Source: Erpobdella octoculata | Lineage: Eukaryota; Annelida; Clitellata; Hirudinida; Erpobdellidae | Assembly (NCBI GenBank): GCA_963978895.1 | Contig: OZ022244.1 | Span: 23,977,031 to 24,041,030 of the forward strand | Length of the DNA stretch: 64,000 bases | Direction: 5' to 3' | Shown here: in pieces, positions 39,563 through 46,096 of the stretch | How positions within the stretch are numbered: position 1 is the stretch's first letter | Layout of the letters: each line of letters begins with the position of its first letter | The notes under the pieces: generated by a model | The model's database searches: none | What the model was told of the DNA's origin: nothing | What the model saw: the letters and a program-made list of their open reading frames with translations, nothing else | Made by a program: the position numbers and the translations under genes

Positions 39563-41234
39563 AATGATGAATACAGCCCATAGAATCAAATCATATATCT
39601 GACAAACCAAGAGACAAAGAAGCCTGCATGGTACCAAAAAAATGCACTTAGATAAACAGTAAATAATGAAAAGACCAAAAAAAAAAGATCAAAAGAAACA
39701 TGATATATAAGATGGTTGCTGAGAGGAATGTCTTCCTTGATTGTGTGAAGATGACAGGACAAAAACCCACCCATTATCTTTAAAGTCTTTCATGTCAAAA
39801 ATCAATTCATCACTTAAAAAATAAATTGTGATACATCCCATTTCATAAACATGACATGTAGATATCATCACTAGTAGGAGCTAACAAACAAATATGAACA
39901 ATGATTATGTATGTTCATTTTAGATCATGTTGAAACAAATGTCATGTAATTTACATCCACTGAATAAAACTTAATCAACAAAAATTAATGTTTGTCATGC
40001 ATGTCCCATCACAGTATCAAACCTTGCTATCTTAAATCAGATGGGTTAGATAATACAACAATTAAAGATGCAGAGATGCAGGCTCAAGTATATGCTAATA
40101 AGCCATTCAATACCATTAGAGAACAGAGGCAATCTTCATGGTTGGTTAGGATGTAGATAATTAGAAATGAAGAGAAGAATTATCATGTTAAAGCTAATAT
40201 TAACTGTTTGCAATAACATGTACCTACAACCTAAAATGATTTCAATTAAAACCCTTGAAAGTTTTCAACTTTTCTAGAAAAACTGACTCGAAAAATAGGC
40301 ATTATTTTGTAATTTCTGCTCCTTTTGACCAAAAAACAAGCTTAATAATAAAGACAAAAGTTATGACAAAAACTACAAACAACATAGTTAGCCTATATAT
40401 ATATACATAGTAACAGTTGGTTTAGTACATCTACACTATTTTATGGCAACAGGTGAATCTTAGAGCACCTGGCGAATGAGTGGCTCGTGTTGTCTGGCAA
40501 GTTCTCCTATGTATTGATTGTTGGTCGGGACTGTCCTCCAACACAACACCTTAAATAAAAAACATAATATTGCAATGTCTGAATAAGATTTTTTTTCAAT
40601 TTAAAGTACTGTTTCAAAATTTTAACAGAAATAAAAAATGTCCACCTTTAAATTGCATTCGGATGCAAGCTGGTTGAACATTTCCTCGGCTGGTTGCGAC
40701 TTCTCTCTATTTTTCTCGGTGAAAACAAACCCGGTGGCATATTGCCCGAGATTAGGTAGAATAACAGGAGTTTCAAAAGATCTATAAGAAATACAAACAA
40801 AAATTGGCTAGACATCTTAAAATGAAGACATTAGTGCTGTTAAACAGTTAAAACAATTATCACTTGAGATCAGAAGCATATAACTCATGCGGAATGCCTG
40901 TTAGAATACCAGCTCCATCACCAGTATCATCATCACCACTTGTGCCTCCCCTATGTATCATCCTCTCTATCATGACCTGTGCTTCTCTGAGCAGCTGTTG
41001 AATCATTAAATATTGATAACTATTATTCAGGTATTAGAAATTTTATATTTGTGCTGTACGTGCATGTAAGTCACTGTAGAACTGTAAATTGTAAACTGCA
41101 AGTGAAATTTCAACCTTCTCAGATCTTATTCCATCAATGTTGACCACGAATCCAACACCACATGAAGCTCTTTCAAAACTTGGATCGTACAATCCTTGTT
41201 TGCCAGGCAATCCATCATCATCAACCTCGCACAT
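14575..41234 (-). CDS. GOGAT: NADH-dependent glutamate synthase (GOGAT), complete 45-exon gene
   Basis: Converts glutamine plus 2-oxoglutarate to two glutamates using NADH. The fused enzyme resembles bacterial GltB plus GltD. I traced 45 exons with GT/AG borders and consistent phases; together they give about 2,155 residues, the normal eukaryotic length, with no stop or frameshift. Order: propeptide; class II amidotransferase with nucleophile Cys25 in SCGVGF; central domain; FMN synthase domain with 3Fe-4S cysteines near 1154, 1160 and 1165; GXGXG domain; acidic linker; NADH/FAD subunit with two Cys clusters and two dinucleotide folds. The start is the only in-frame ATG after an upstream stop (41232-41234); an extra 5' exon cannot be excluded. 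The stop is TGA at 14575-14577. Least certain borders: the end of exon 11 (about 31069) and of exon 32 (20434 or 20437). Exon lists are in the block entries. Confidence 0.93.
17340..17365. repeat. Short A/T tandem tract in GOGAT intron 36
   Basis: A TTTAT-type pentanucleotide tract (TTATTTATTTATTTATT) lies in the intron between exons 36 and 37. Minor simple repeat. Confidence 0.5.
17750..17930 (+). mobile_element. tRNA-derived SINE-like element in GOGAT intron 35
   Basis: A TAGCAGTAAGG stretch (about 17766) and an AGTTTGAATCTCGAC stretch (about 17813) are spaced like the A and B boxes of a tRNA promoter. They are followed by a tRNA-unrelated body. The sequence does not fold as an intact tRNA. 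It lies antisense to the host gene. Confidence 0.5.
18020..18615. repeat. Tandem repeat of about 42 bp in GOGAT intron 35
   Basis: Repeating core: ATAGGATAGCTCACGAAAT followed by GATTATAATATCTCGTAAAA. At least five well-preserved 42-bp copies lie around 18110-18400, grading into degenerate half-units (TATAATATCTCATGAAAT) on both sides. Frames through it are repeat artefacts. Confidence 0.9.
18691..20595 (-). CDS. GOGAT: GOGAT exons 32-35: acidic linker between alpha and beta parts
   Basis: Exons: 20595-about 20437, 19779-19732, 19365-19199, 18813-18691. Exon 32 ends in a Glu-rich helix-like segment, exon 33 is a 48-bp micro-exon ([16 protein letters not shown]), exon 34 is acidic and weakly conserved, and exon 35 returns to clear homology ([20 protein letters not shown]). 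In two-subunit bacterial enzymes this is where GltB ends and GltD begins. The exon 32 donor is ambiguous between two or three nearby GTs. Exons 33 and 34 rest mainly on splice signals and phase. Confidence 0.7.
19020..19198. repeat. Tandem repeat of about 42 bp abutting the GOGAT exon 34 donor
   Basis: Four or five units of the form AATTAAAATAATTATTTCA followed by a T-rich tail occupy the intron right up to the exon 34 donor at 19197-19198. Copies are moderately diverged. Confidence 0.75.
20689..22234 (-). CDS. GOGAT: GOGAT exons 27-31: C-terminal GXGXG beta-helix domain of the alpha part
   Basis: Exons: 22234-21950, 21855-21731, 21649-21511, 21266-21081, 20982-20689. The right-handed beta-helix has a structural role and packs against the synthase domain. 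Readable family stretches are [62 protein letters not shown] and [14 protein letters not shown]. The glycine-rich repeats are intact. A 50-bp tandem repeat lies directly upstream of the exon 30 acceptor (about 21284-21440). Confidence 0.92.
21284..21440. repeat. Tandem repeat of about 50 bp in GOGAT intron 29
   Basis: Three to four copies of a unit containing AATTCATCTCAATTAGATAG and TGGCATTCCTTTAAAGACA, about 50 bp each. The last copy is degenerate. It lies between exons 30 and 29, close to the exon 30 acceptor. Confidence 0.85.
22694..26445 (-). CDS. GOGAT: GOGAT exons 19-26: FMN-binding synthase domain with 3Fe-4S cluster
   Basis: Exons: 26445-26311, 25693-25522, 25428-25268, 25172-25056, 23861-23760, 23465-23367, 23212-23032, 22827-22694. 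This TIM-barrel domain binds FMN and 2-oxoglutarate and makes the second glutamate. Hallmarks visible are [68 protein letters not shown] and the cluster ligands in [15 protein letters not shown]. The exon 23 acceptor sits in a TG/TATG microsatellite. Confidence 0.92.
23865..23990. repeat. TG/TATG microsatellite forming the exon 23 acceptor tract
   Basis: Imperfect TG, TATG and GAGTG repeats begin two or three bases outside exon 23. On the gene strand they read as CA-rich sequence ending in the CACACAG acceptor, so the usual pyrimidine tract is replaced by a CA-repeat. Confidence 0.9.
24515..24580. repeat. Three-copy 24-bp repeat in GOGAT intron 22
   Basis: Three adjacent units of CACGTGAGAGATTGTATCG type, varying at one or two bases each. 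A TA microsatellite lies nearby at about 24327-24353. No function is evident. Confidence 0.8.
26799..30128 (-). CDS. GOGAT: GOGAT exons 12-18: central domain
   Basis: Exons: 30128-29947, 29371-29221, 28902-28768, 28378-28218, 27972-27880, 27406-27193, 26909-26799. The central domain links the amidotransferase and synthase domains and helps form the ammonia tunnel. Recognised stretches include [61 protein letters not shown] and [10 protein letters not shown]. Exon 17 encodes the segment that reads [15 protein letters not shown]. Phases alternate as expected and every junction restores family-like sequence. Confidence 0.9.
26895..27075. repeat. Tandem repeat that duplicates the GOGAT exon 18 splice acceptor
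   Basis: About six units of the form TTTGAGCCCCCTACAAAAATA followed by TAAACAAT, about 27-29 bp. The first unit spans the junction of exon 18 with its intron: on the gene strand each unit reads TTTTTGTAG followed by GGGGCTCAAA, which is the true acceptor plus the first codons of the exon. The downstream-most unit (26899-26925) is the functional one. Confidence 0.85.
29550..29720 (+). mobile_element. tRNA-derived SINE-like element (first of two) in GOGAT intron 12
   Basis: GGATGGCCGAGTTGGAG at about 29558 is a close match to a tRNA-Leu/Ser-type A box. A weaker B-box-like GTTCACATGTTAACTCC follows about 50 bases later. The body reads into a second tRNA-like unit at 29730, so this may be the left half of a composite SINE. 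Confidence 0.5.
29728..29880 (+). mobile_element. tRNA-derived SINE-like element (second of two) in GOGAT intron 12
   Basis: GGTGGCAAAGCGTTCGCC (A-box region) and GTTCGAATCTCACCGG (strong B box, about 29776) have tRNA-like spacing. There is no intact tRNA fold and no CCA-proximal acceptor complement. The following CTCAAGCGAGGAGTT and GCTCAGGTTGAGTG stretches recall the body of the SINE at 31600 (CTTGGGCAAGGGGTT, GCTCAGGTCAACTC), which suggests a shared family. Confidence 0.6.
30147..30770. repeat. Direct duplication of about 200 bp in GOGAT intron 11
   Basis: The segment at about 30147-30347 (ACCAATGCTTTTATTAACTC ... AATTTAGTTAATTTT) recurs at about 30563-30765 with only a few differences. 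Between them is a four-copy tract of TTGAGGGTTTTC (about 30355-30412). The high similarity means a recent duplication. Confidence 0.85.
31069..41234 (-). CDS. GOGAT: GOGAT exons 1-11: propeptide and class II glutamine amidotransferase domain
   Basis: Exons, 5' to 3' on the minus strand: 41234-41115, 40994-40864, 40781-40646, 40549-40469, 39288-39238, 38670-38572, 33478-33342, 33130-32926, 32086-31975, 31549-31395, 31209-about 31069. The domain releases ammonia from glutamine with an N-terminal cysteine exposed by propeptide cleavage; here that is Cys25 of SCGVGF, after a 24-residue leader. Other family hallmarks are HRGG...DNDTGDGAG-like ([10 protein letters not shown]), [32 protein letters not shown] and [11 protein letters not shown]. 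Intron 6 (33479-38571) is the longest and carries the LINE insertion. Confidence 0.9.
31600..31905 (+). mobile_element. tRNA-derived SINE with ATT tail in GOGAT intron 9
   Basis: The head has GGTGGAGCGGTAAAGTC (A box region) and CCGGATTTGAATCCC (B box). A conserved-looking body follows (GCAAGGGGTTCATTC, CTTCCTGGCGCC, AATGCGCTTTAAATGCGG), and it ends in a GGATTATTATTATTATTA tail. A TTAA-rich repeat sits immediately 5'. Promoter, body and short-repeat tail are the standard SINE layout. It is antisense to the glutamate synthase gene. Confidence 0.75.
32318..32450. repeat. GAT/GGT trinucleotide microsatellite in GOGAT intron 8
   Basis: A GAT run, then a GGT run (about 32347-32386), then GAT again. 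It has the same nested-variant organisation as the array at 2058. Frames through it encode only Met/Val runs. Confidence 0.9.
33690..34035. repeat. CA/TACA microsatellite in GOGAT intron 6
   Basis: CA dinucleotides pass into a long TACA tetranucleotide array with a TGCA-variant block near 33803-33830. Long open frames on both strands through it are artefacts. The 3' end of this array is duplicated at 36755-36845, beyond the LINE insertion. Confidence 0.95.
34011..34275 (+). repeat. Left copy of a 265-bp direct repeat flanking the LINE insertion
   Basis: This segment is base-for-base identical, as far as I can read, to 36824-37088. It ends exactly where LINE sequence begins (34276). The shared stretch can be extended leftward into the TACA/CA microsatellite, whose lengths differ. 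It is most simply an unusually long target-site duplication. Confidence 0.85.
34276..36753 (+). mobile_element. 5'-truncated non-LTR retrotransposon with RT and restriction-like endonuclease
   Basis: One uninterrupted frame runs from the left junction to a stop at 36431-36433 (about 718 codons), followed by about 320 bases of 3' UTR. It starts within the RT fingers ([13 protein letters not shown]), has palm motif A ([11 protein letters not shown]), motif B ([13 protein letters not shown]) and catalytic AFMDDTTI, then thumb sequence, a CCHC-like knuckle (CQLCG...HILSSC) and a C-terminal RPDIV...LIELTVPWE, the core of a restriction-like endonuclease. This architecture is that of early-branching LINEs (R2/R4/NeSL-like). 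The N-terminal DNA-binding region and first RT motifs are lost. It lies antisense in GOGAT intron 6. The open frame and identical flanks indicate a recent insertion. Confidence 0.88.
36824..37088 (+). repeat. Right copy of the 265-bp direct repeat flanking the LINE
   Basis: Identical to 34011-34275 and preceded by a much shorter CA/TACA tract (36755-36823). Beyond 37088 the sequence is unique (ATTCACCAGTTATTAG). Confidence 0.85.
39405..39575. repeat. GAT trinucleotide microsatellite in GOGAT intron 4
   Basis: GAT/ATG repeats with a short GGT-variant block near 39495-39510 and a GAC patch. Homopolymeric frames only. Confidence 0.9.
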
Positions 41235-41700
41235 TTCGACGTCAGTACAGCTCTTTTTAGTTAGCAAATTAGTTATTAGTTCAATGAAGTTCAATTTGTT
41301 CAATCAGTGTTACAAAACAAATGAGAACTTTGTATAGATGGCAGTCGAATTAACAATAACTAATCTTCTTTCTGACTCAAGATTTTGCCAACAACGAAAG
41401 AAACGAGAGCTATCGTCAAAAAAATGAAAGAAAAAAATCACTTCGGTTTTCGCTGGCAAAATATTTAGAAATATTGTCCAATCATACGATGACTTTATGT
41501 ATTAATTAATTAATCCTTCTAAGAAAGCAACACCCTGTCGAGGTCGACTGGAAAAGTTTTTGTATGCGGAAAGGTGAAAAAAAATTCAACTGACGAAGCA
41601 AGTCTGACAAAACAAAACAACAAAAAATCTTAAGAACTGACAAAACACAGCGCCGCGGTGCAAGTAACTGACTAACTCGTGCTTGCAGGATGCAGACAGC

Positions 41701-41708
41701 TATTTATA
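41701..41708 (-). promoter_or_regulatory. Candidate TATA box for the glutamate synthase gene
   Basis: The minus strand reads GGTATAAATAGCTG here, a close match to the TATA consensus, about 470 bases upstream of the ATG. A TCAGTT initiator-like hexamer occurs about 38 bases downstream. If used, the 5' UTR would be long or contain an intron. This is position-based inference. Confidence 0.45.
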
Positions 41709-42880
41709 CCGCCTGAACATATTTCTAGGATCACACACCCACTTATCTACGAATGAGATTGCTCCTTGCGAAGTTATCGTTTCTCTCTTGTTATTTCAAA
41801 ATTGTTGAGCAATGTATTATAAACGATTGTTATTTCTATGACAACAACTAACGTTTAAAAAACTTTAATGAAGTTCGTACAAGAATAGTAGTTAATATGA
41901 TCCATAAAGTCGACCTCAGTGCACAAAGGCGTTAGTGCACGTAAAACCTTTTTGGAGGAGACCAAACCAAAAGTTAACAGTTGAATCATCAACATGTCAG
42001 CAAGTTAACTGATTTTAATAAATCCCTATCAGGACCGAGTGTACATGACGCTCCCCCCAACAGTGCCAATTGGGCCCCTTCCTAAGAACAAAAAGGAAAT
42101 ACATTAGGAAAATGTGTAGAGTGTCGACTCTCAATCTCAAACGCTGTCAATATCATATTTTCATTGTTCAAAACAGTTTTTGGCAAAACTTTCACATCAA
42201 AGTTGTTGATTATATTATTGTATTAAATCGGTTGTGCAAAATTATTTTAGATGGACTACATAACCAAAATCGAGATAATTTAAACAATTGTTGCTCCTCT
42301 TTATAAAGAAAGTTAAAAGAGTCCTAATATGCTCTTCTCAGATGATATGCTTCGTAGGCTTCGTTCTGCAAAAATAATTACAAAACGCTTCAATTCCATG
42401 CAGGAATAAGGCCGGGGGAGTCCAGGAGTCGTGCTCCCCAGTTTTGGTTCAAGCTCCCGAGTTCCGGCCAGGCCTCCCAATTCAATCAGCCCTCGCCCCA
42501 GTTTTTAGATAGCTATTTAGTTCCACTGGCACAATTTTTAACGACTTACAAAAACTACGTCGATTCTTATGGAATGCATAGCATATTTCATAGAAGCTAA
42601 TGCAAGGTTCTGACATTAACTGGTATTCGATCAAGAGCCATGAAACTCGAGATCATTGTAATGTTGAGGACATGTCTATTGCTATTCGCTTTCTGTTCAT
42701 AAAAGACAATTCAGCACTAATGATCACGGTGAGTAAGGTCAGGCCCGTCGGGAGGAGGGGGTGGGGAGTGGAGCACCCTCCACTTATTGAGAAAAAATAT
42801 ATTGTCGGCAACACTTATATTGTCAGTTAAAATATGCACAATTATAAAAACGCTGCCCAATGGACATCCTAATATATTGT
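41709..42880. other. Intergenic sequence upstream of GOGAT; transposon-end-like patches only
   Basis: No gene recognised. GC-rich patches at about 42048-42085 and 42410-42500, and CAGGCCCGTCGGGAGG at about 42741, look like termini of non-autonomous DNA transposons. I found no matching partners or target duplications. Confidence 0.35.
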
Positions 42881-43041
42881 TGTAATATTGCTAAATCGTA
42901 TACGGGGTTTTCTGAAATGGTTCTATAGTTTATTGGAAGAATAATAAATTAGCTTTGTAATTATTTTTATGTCTATATCTAAAATGTCTTATAGGGCCAT
43001 CAACAAACGCGAAAATCGTAAAACTACCAACTACCCCCTTC

Positions 43042-43400
43042 CTAATCCTGTTCGTCCCGAACAGTTTCGTTGCCTCCATAGTATTTGGCAAGACGGTCAA
43101 CATGAGTTACTTTCATTTTATTCCGAGGGCCCTTTTGAATCCGGTTGATGACATCATTGATTTTTTTTAATAATTCGATATGGTCCTTCCCAGTCTTGTT
43201 GAAGTTTAGGTGATTTTCCAATTCTGTGTTGTGGATTGTAAAACCACAACAAATCATTTTCTTTAAATTCTTTCATTTTTCATTGTCGATCATACCGAAT
43301 TTCCATTTTGTCGCTGGCTGCCTTTGCCTTTATTTTGGGACGCCAAATGAATTTCATTTAATCCAGCCAGCAATTGTGCAGCATACTTGCCTATGAAAAA
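43042..43400 (-). pseudogene. Gypsy integrase C-terminal fragment
   Basis: The last 71 codons are open (43257-43042) and contain INDVINRIQKGPRNKMKVTH followed by VDRLAKYYGG, the conserved GPY/F-side tail of Metaviridae integrases. Upstream codons in other frames (AAQLLAGLNEIH, LLWFYNPQHRIGKSPKL) belong to the same protein, so at least one frameshift separates them. Confidence 0.75.
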
Positions 43401-44644
43401 TACCCATCTTCACTCGTGGCCTTGACCACAGTTCGCAAACAGCATGGTCAAGTCTTTCGAATGTTTGACTCAGACTCTTCTAGTCTCGCTGGAGCCTGTG
43501 TGATCTACCGATTTGGCGTTGTGGGCTTGAACACCTCGTCAAATCGCTACATTCCAATCTCCTCACACACGACTGTCGACCACAGCAAGCCCTTATCAGA
43601 CCACTGACGGCTCCGCACAACCGAAGCCGCAACTGTACCGCACAGTCAGTTTCCGACCTTCCACCGCTTTTCAAGCCCCCAAACACAGGACTGTCGTCGA
43701 TGCAGAACTGTTCGACCCTCCCAAGCTCCAGCTCCACTCCCACGAGCCACCACCAAAACTCAAAATCTTTAGCCAAACTGCTCTGAGCCTTAGTCCTACT
43801 AACATACGTAGAAACACCTTTAAACTGTTCCACAACATCCGGGGCAGCAATCTCCTTAGTTGACTCATCCGTGGCAGCATCACTCACATGAGTGTTCCGA
43901 TCAGCAGACATCACCTGGAGCTCCGCTCCATCCATTCCAAAATCACTTTTCTCCGAGACCAACTCTACCCCAATGTCCCGGAACTCATGTCCACCCAATA
44001 AATCCGGTCAGCCATGCAAAAACTGTGAAACACCTTGTCCAGACGCCGCACCACAGGCGTCATCGCCACAAGCCTCACTCAAGCCACTGCGACCAAACAC
44101 GAAACTGTCTAAAATCTTTTCTGCAACAGGAACATCTCTGGCAACTTCGATCAAGCAATCTCCTGAAACCTCACCGACGGATCCGACGACCTCCACAAAA
44201 ACTGTCAAGAGTCCAGCAACACTCAGCTACAGGTCCAACTCTGGCGGCGCCCCGCCACAAAACTGGATCATTTCTCTTTTCTTTGTTTTCCTCGTGTCCC
44301 ATCTGAACTGTGCAGTCTGTACGGCCGTCATCTGTCACATGTTCTGAGAAACAGCTGGTGGACTCCAGTTCAAACTGGGTTTCGCCGCAGCAACCCACAT
44401 TATTTTCTTCACCAGCAAAACGCTGGTCCAGAACCGTGTCTACCACTGCCTCAGCTGTCTCTGCAACAAAACTCTCATCAGTCTTGCCATTCAGACCACA
44501 CTAAGGCAAACCACTGCAAAAAACACTTCTATTTTCATCTTCTTTTGTCTTGTTTTCTGACAGCAACGCCGCACTGGCTGCTGCTACTTTGTTTTAAGAG
44601 CCGACCTGATCGCCAAGAATCAATTCTTATTAACCTGTCCTCCC

Positions 44645-44850
44645 TTATGCTGCCTTGTTCTCTTTTGCTTGTTGTTTTTCTTGCTCTAACAATATACTTT
44701 TTAACTTTCTCCGGCTAACCAGAGCTTCTATGTCAATATTAAACTCATACTCGTCATCTTCAGGCCCATAGCCTTCATTCACTAACGCTGCTAGGAGGCG
44801 TTCCCTAAGTTTGTCCTTTTTACCCTCATCACTTGGGTTTCGTTTTCCAG
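44645..44850 (-). pseudogene. Short leader/gag-like ORF of the deleted Gypsy element
   Basis: Just downstream of the putative 5' LTR and primer-binding site, a frame reads KKDKLRERLLAALVNEGYG, then DDEYEFNIDIEALVSRRKL and an acidic/basic tail to TAA at 44645-44647. Position and composition fit the start of a gag-like frame. There is no zinc knuckle, and no family match is claimed. Confidence 0.4.
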
Positions 44851-45229
44851 TTCATCTCTCAATTTAACTCACTCACCAAGAAATCAAGAGCTCATTCAAT
44901 GCTTTCAAAACCAAACAACTTCTGACATCAATTGTTATAATATCGCTAAATCGTATACGGGGTTGTCTGGAATGGTTCTGTAGTTTATTGAAAGAACATT
45001 AAATGAGCTTTGTAACTGTATCTATTTCTATGTCTATATTTAAAATGTCGTCGTTTTTGGCTTATAACTTTTTTATTTGTTGAACCGAGGAAAAACCAAA
45101 TATACCATTAGATTCCATTTTTTAAACCCTATCCAACAATGTATAGCACAGCTCCAGTGCACGCAATTTCTTTTTATTTTTAATTGGCACGGCCAGCAAT
45201 GTTGCTAACCTAACACACGTGTCTATATC

Positions 45230-45318
45230 GAATGTAGGACATTTCCCCTCGGACGTTTTCCCTCCCAGACATCCCCCCGACAGACCCTAGGATATTTCCT
45301 CCCCGGACATTTCTCTCT
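45230..45318 (+). mobile_element. Solo terminal repeat of the GGACATTTCCCC element family
   Basis: GAATGTAGGACATTTCCCC, then GGACGTTTTCCC, then CGACAGACCCTAGGA repeat the outer arm of the element at 53732-54625 (right end, reverse complement). Only one arm is present here, so this is a fragment or a diverged relative. Confidence 0.65.
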
Positions 45319-46038
45319 GTCAAGATAGACATGTTGTGTACGAATGCATGTGATTACCGGTGTGGATGTGATGTGTGTGGGCGTGTGTACGGTCGCCACT
45401 TATTGTTTATGTCGTGTATAATGCATGTGTGCATGTGAATAGACGCTCGCCTGTACAAGTGGTTTACCTGTGAGTTCAGAGTTTCAGAAGAGTTTAAGTC
45501 GAGCTCGAGAGTCGTTGTCGCGCAGTTAGGAGTGAATTGCAGTGAATTGTGGAATTGGTGGGTTTACTATCAAAAGGGCGAAAACATAAGAGCGAAAACA
45601 AAAGGGCGAAAACAAAAGGGCGAAACTAAAAAGGGCGAATGCTAAAAAGAGCGCACGATAATAAGAGCGAAAATGAAAAAGGCGAAACTAAAAAGAGCGC
45701 CCAATAAAAAAGGCGAACGTCAAAAAGGCGAAAATAAGTTTTTATTAATTATATGAAATGTTATCTTGAAATAAAAATGACCAAAGGAATAAAAAAGAAA
45801 AGGGAGTGGAAAACAAGCGGGAGCGTAAGAGCGAGGGAGTGAGAGAATGAGCGGAAACGGGAGAGCGAGTAGAGGCGGACATGTGAGCGAAAACGGGAGA
45901 GCAAGCGGGAAAAGAAATGAAACGGAGGGAACGAAAAGGCGATAGAAAAAATGATGGAAAAAACTCTAAAAACTCCGAGCAACTTTGCTAGTAATTTAAA
46001 ATTTAACCATTTGAGATATTCGCCATTGCCGGGTTTTT

Positions 46039-46096
<58 letters not shown>

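Larger units (their letters stand above)
42880..45052 (-). mobile_element. Deleted Ty3/Gypsy-type LTR retrotransposon with short LTRs
   Basis: Two related direct repeats of about 112 bp (42880-42992 and 44936-45050, core CGCTAAATCGTATACGGGG versus TGCTAAATCGTATACGGGG) bound the element. On the minus strand the base after the upstream repeat starts TGATGTCAGAAGTTG, like the primer-binding site of many Gypsy elements. Next comes a short leader ORF (about 44845-44645). At the far end, 43400-43042 encodes an integrase C-terminus with frame breaks (GKSPKLQQDWEGPY; RIQKGPRNKMKVTHVDRLAKY). Protease, RT, RNase H and the integrase core are missing. The GC-rich middle (about 43400-44560) matches nothing that I recognise. 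Confidence 0.65.

Noticed and set aside
43480..44450. Frames of 90-170 residues on both strands in the GC-rich patch
   Set aside because: Composition-driven openness, no recognisable motif, and competing overlapping frames. Reported as an unexplained payload instead of as genes.
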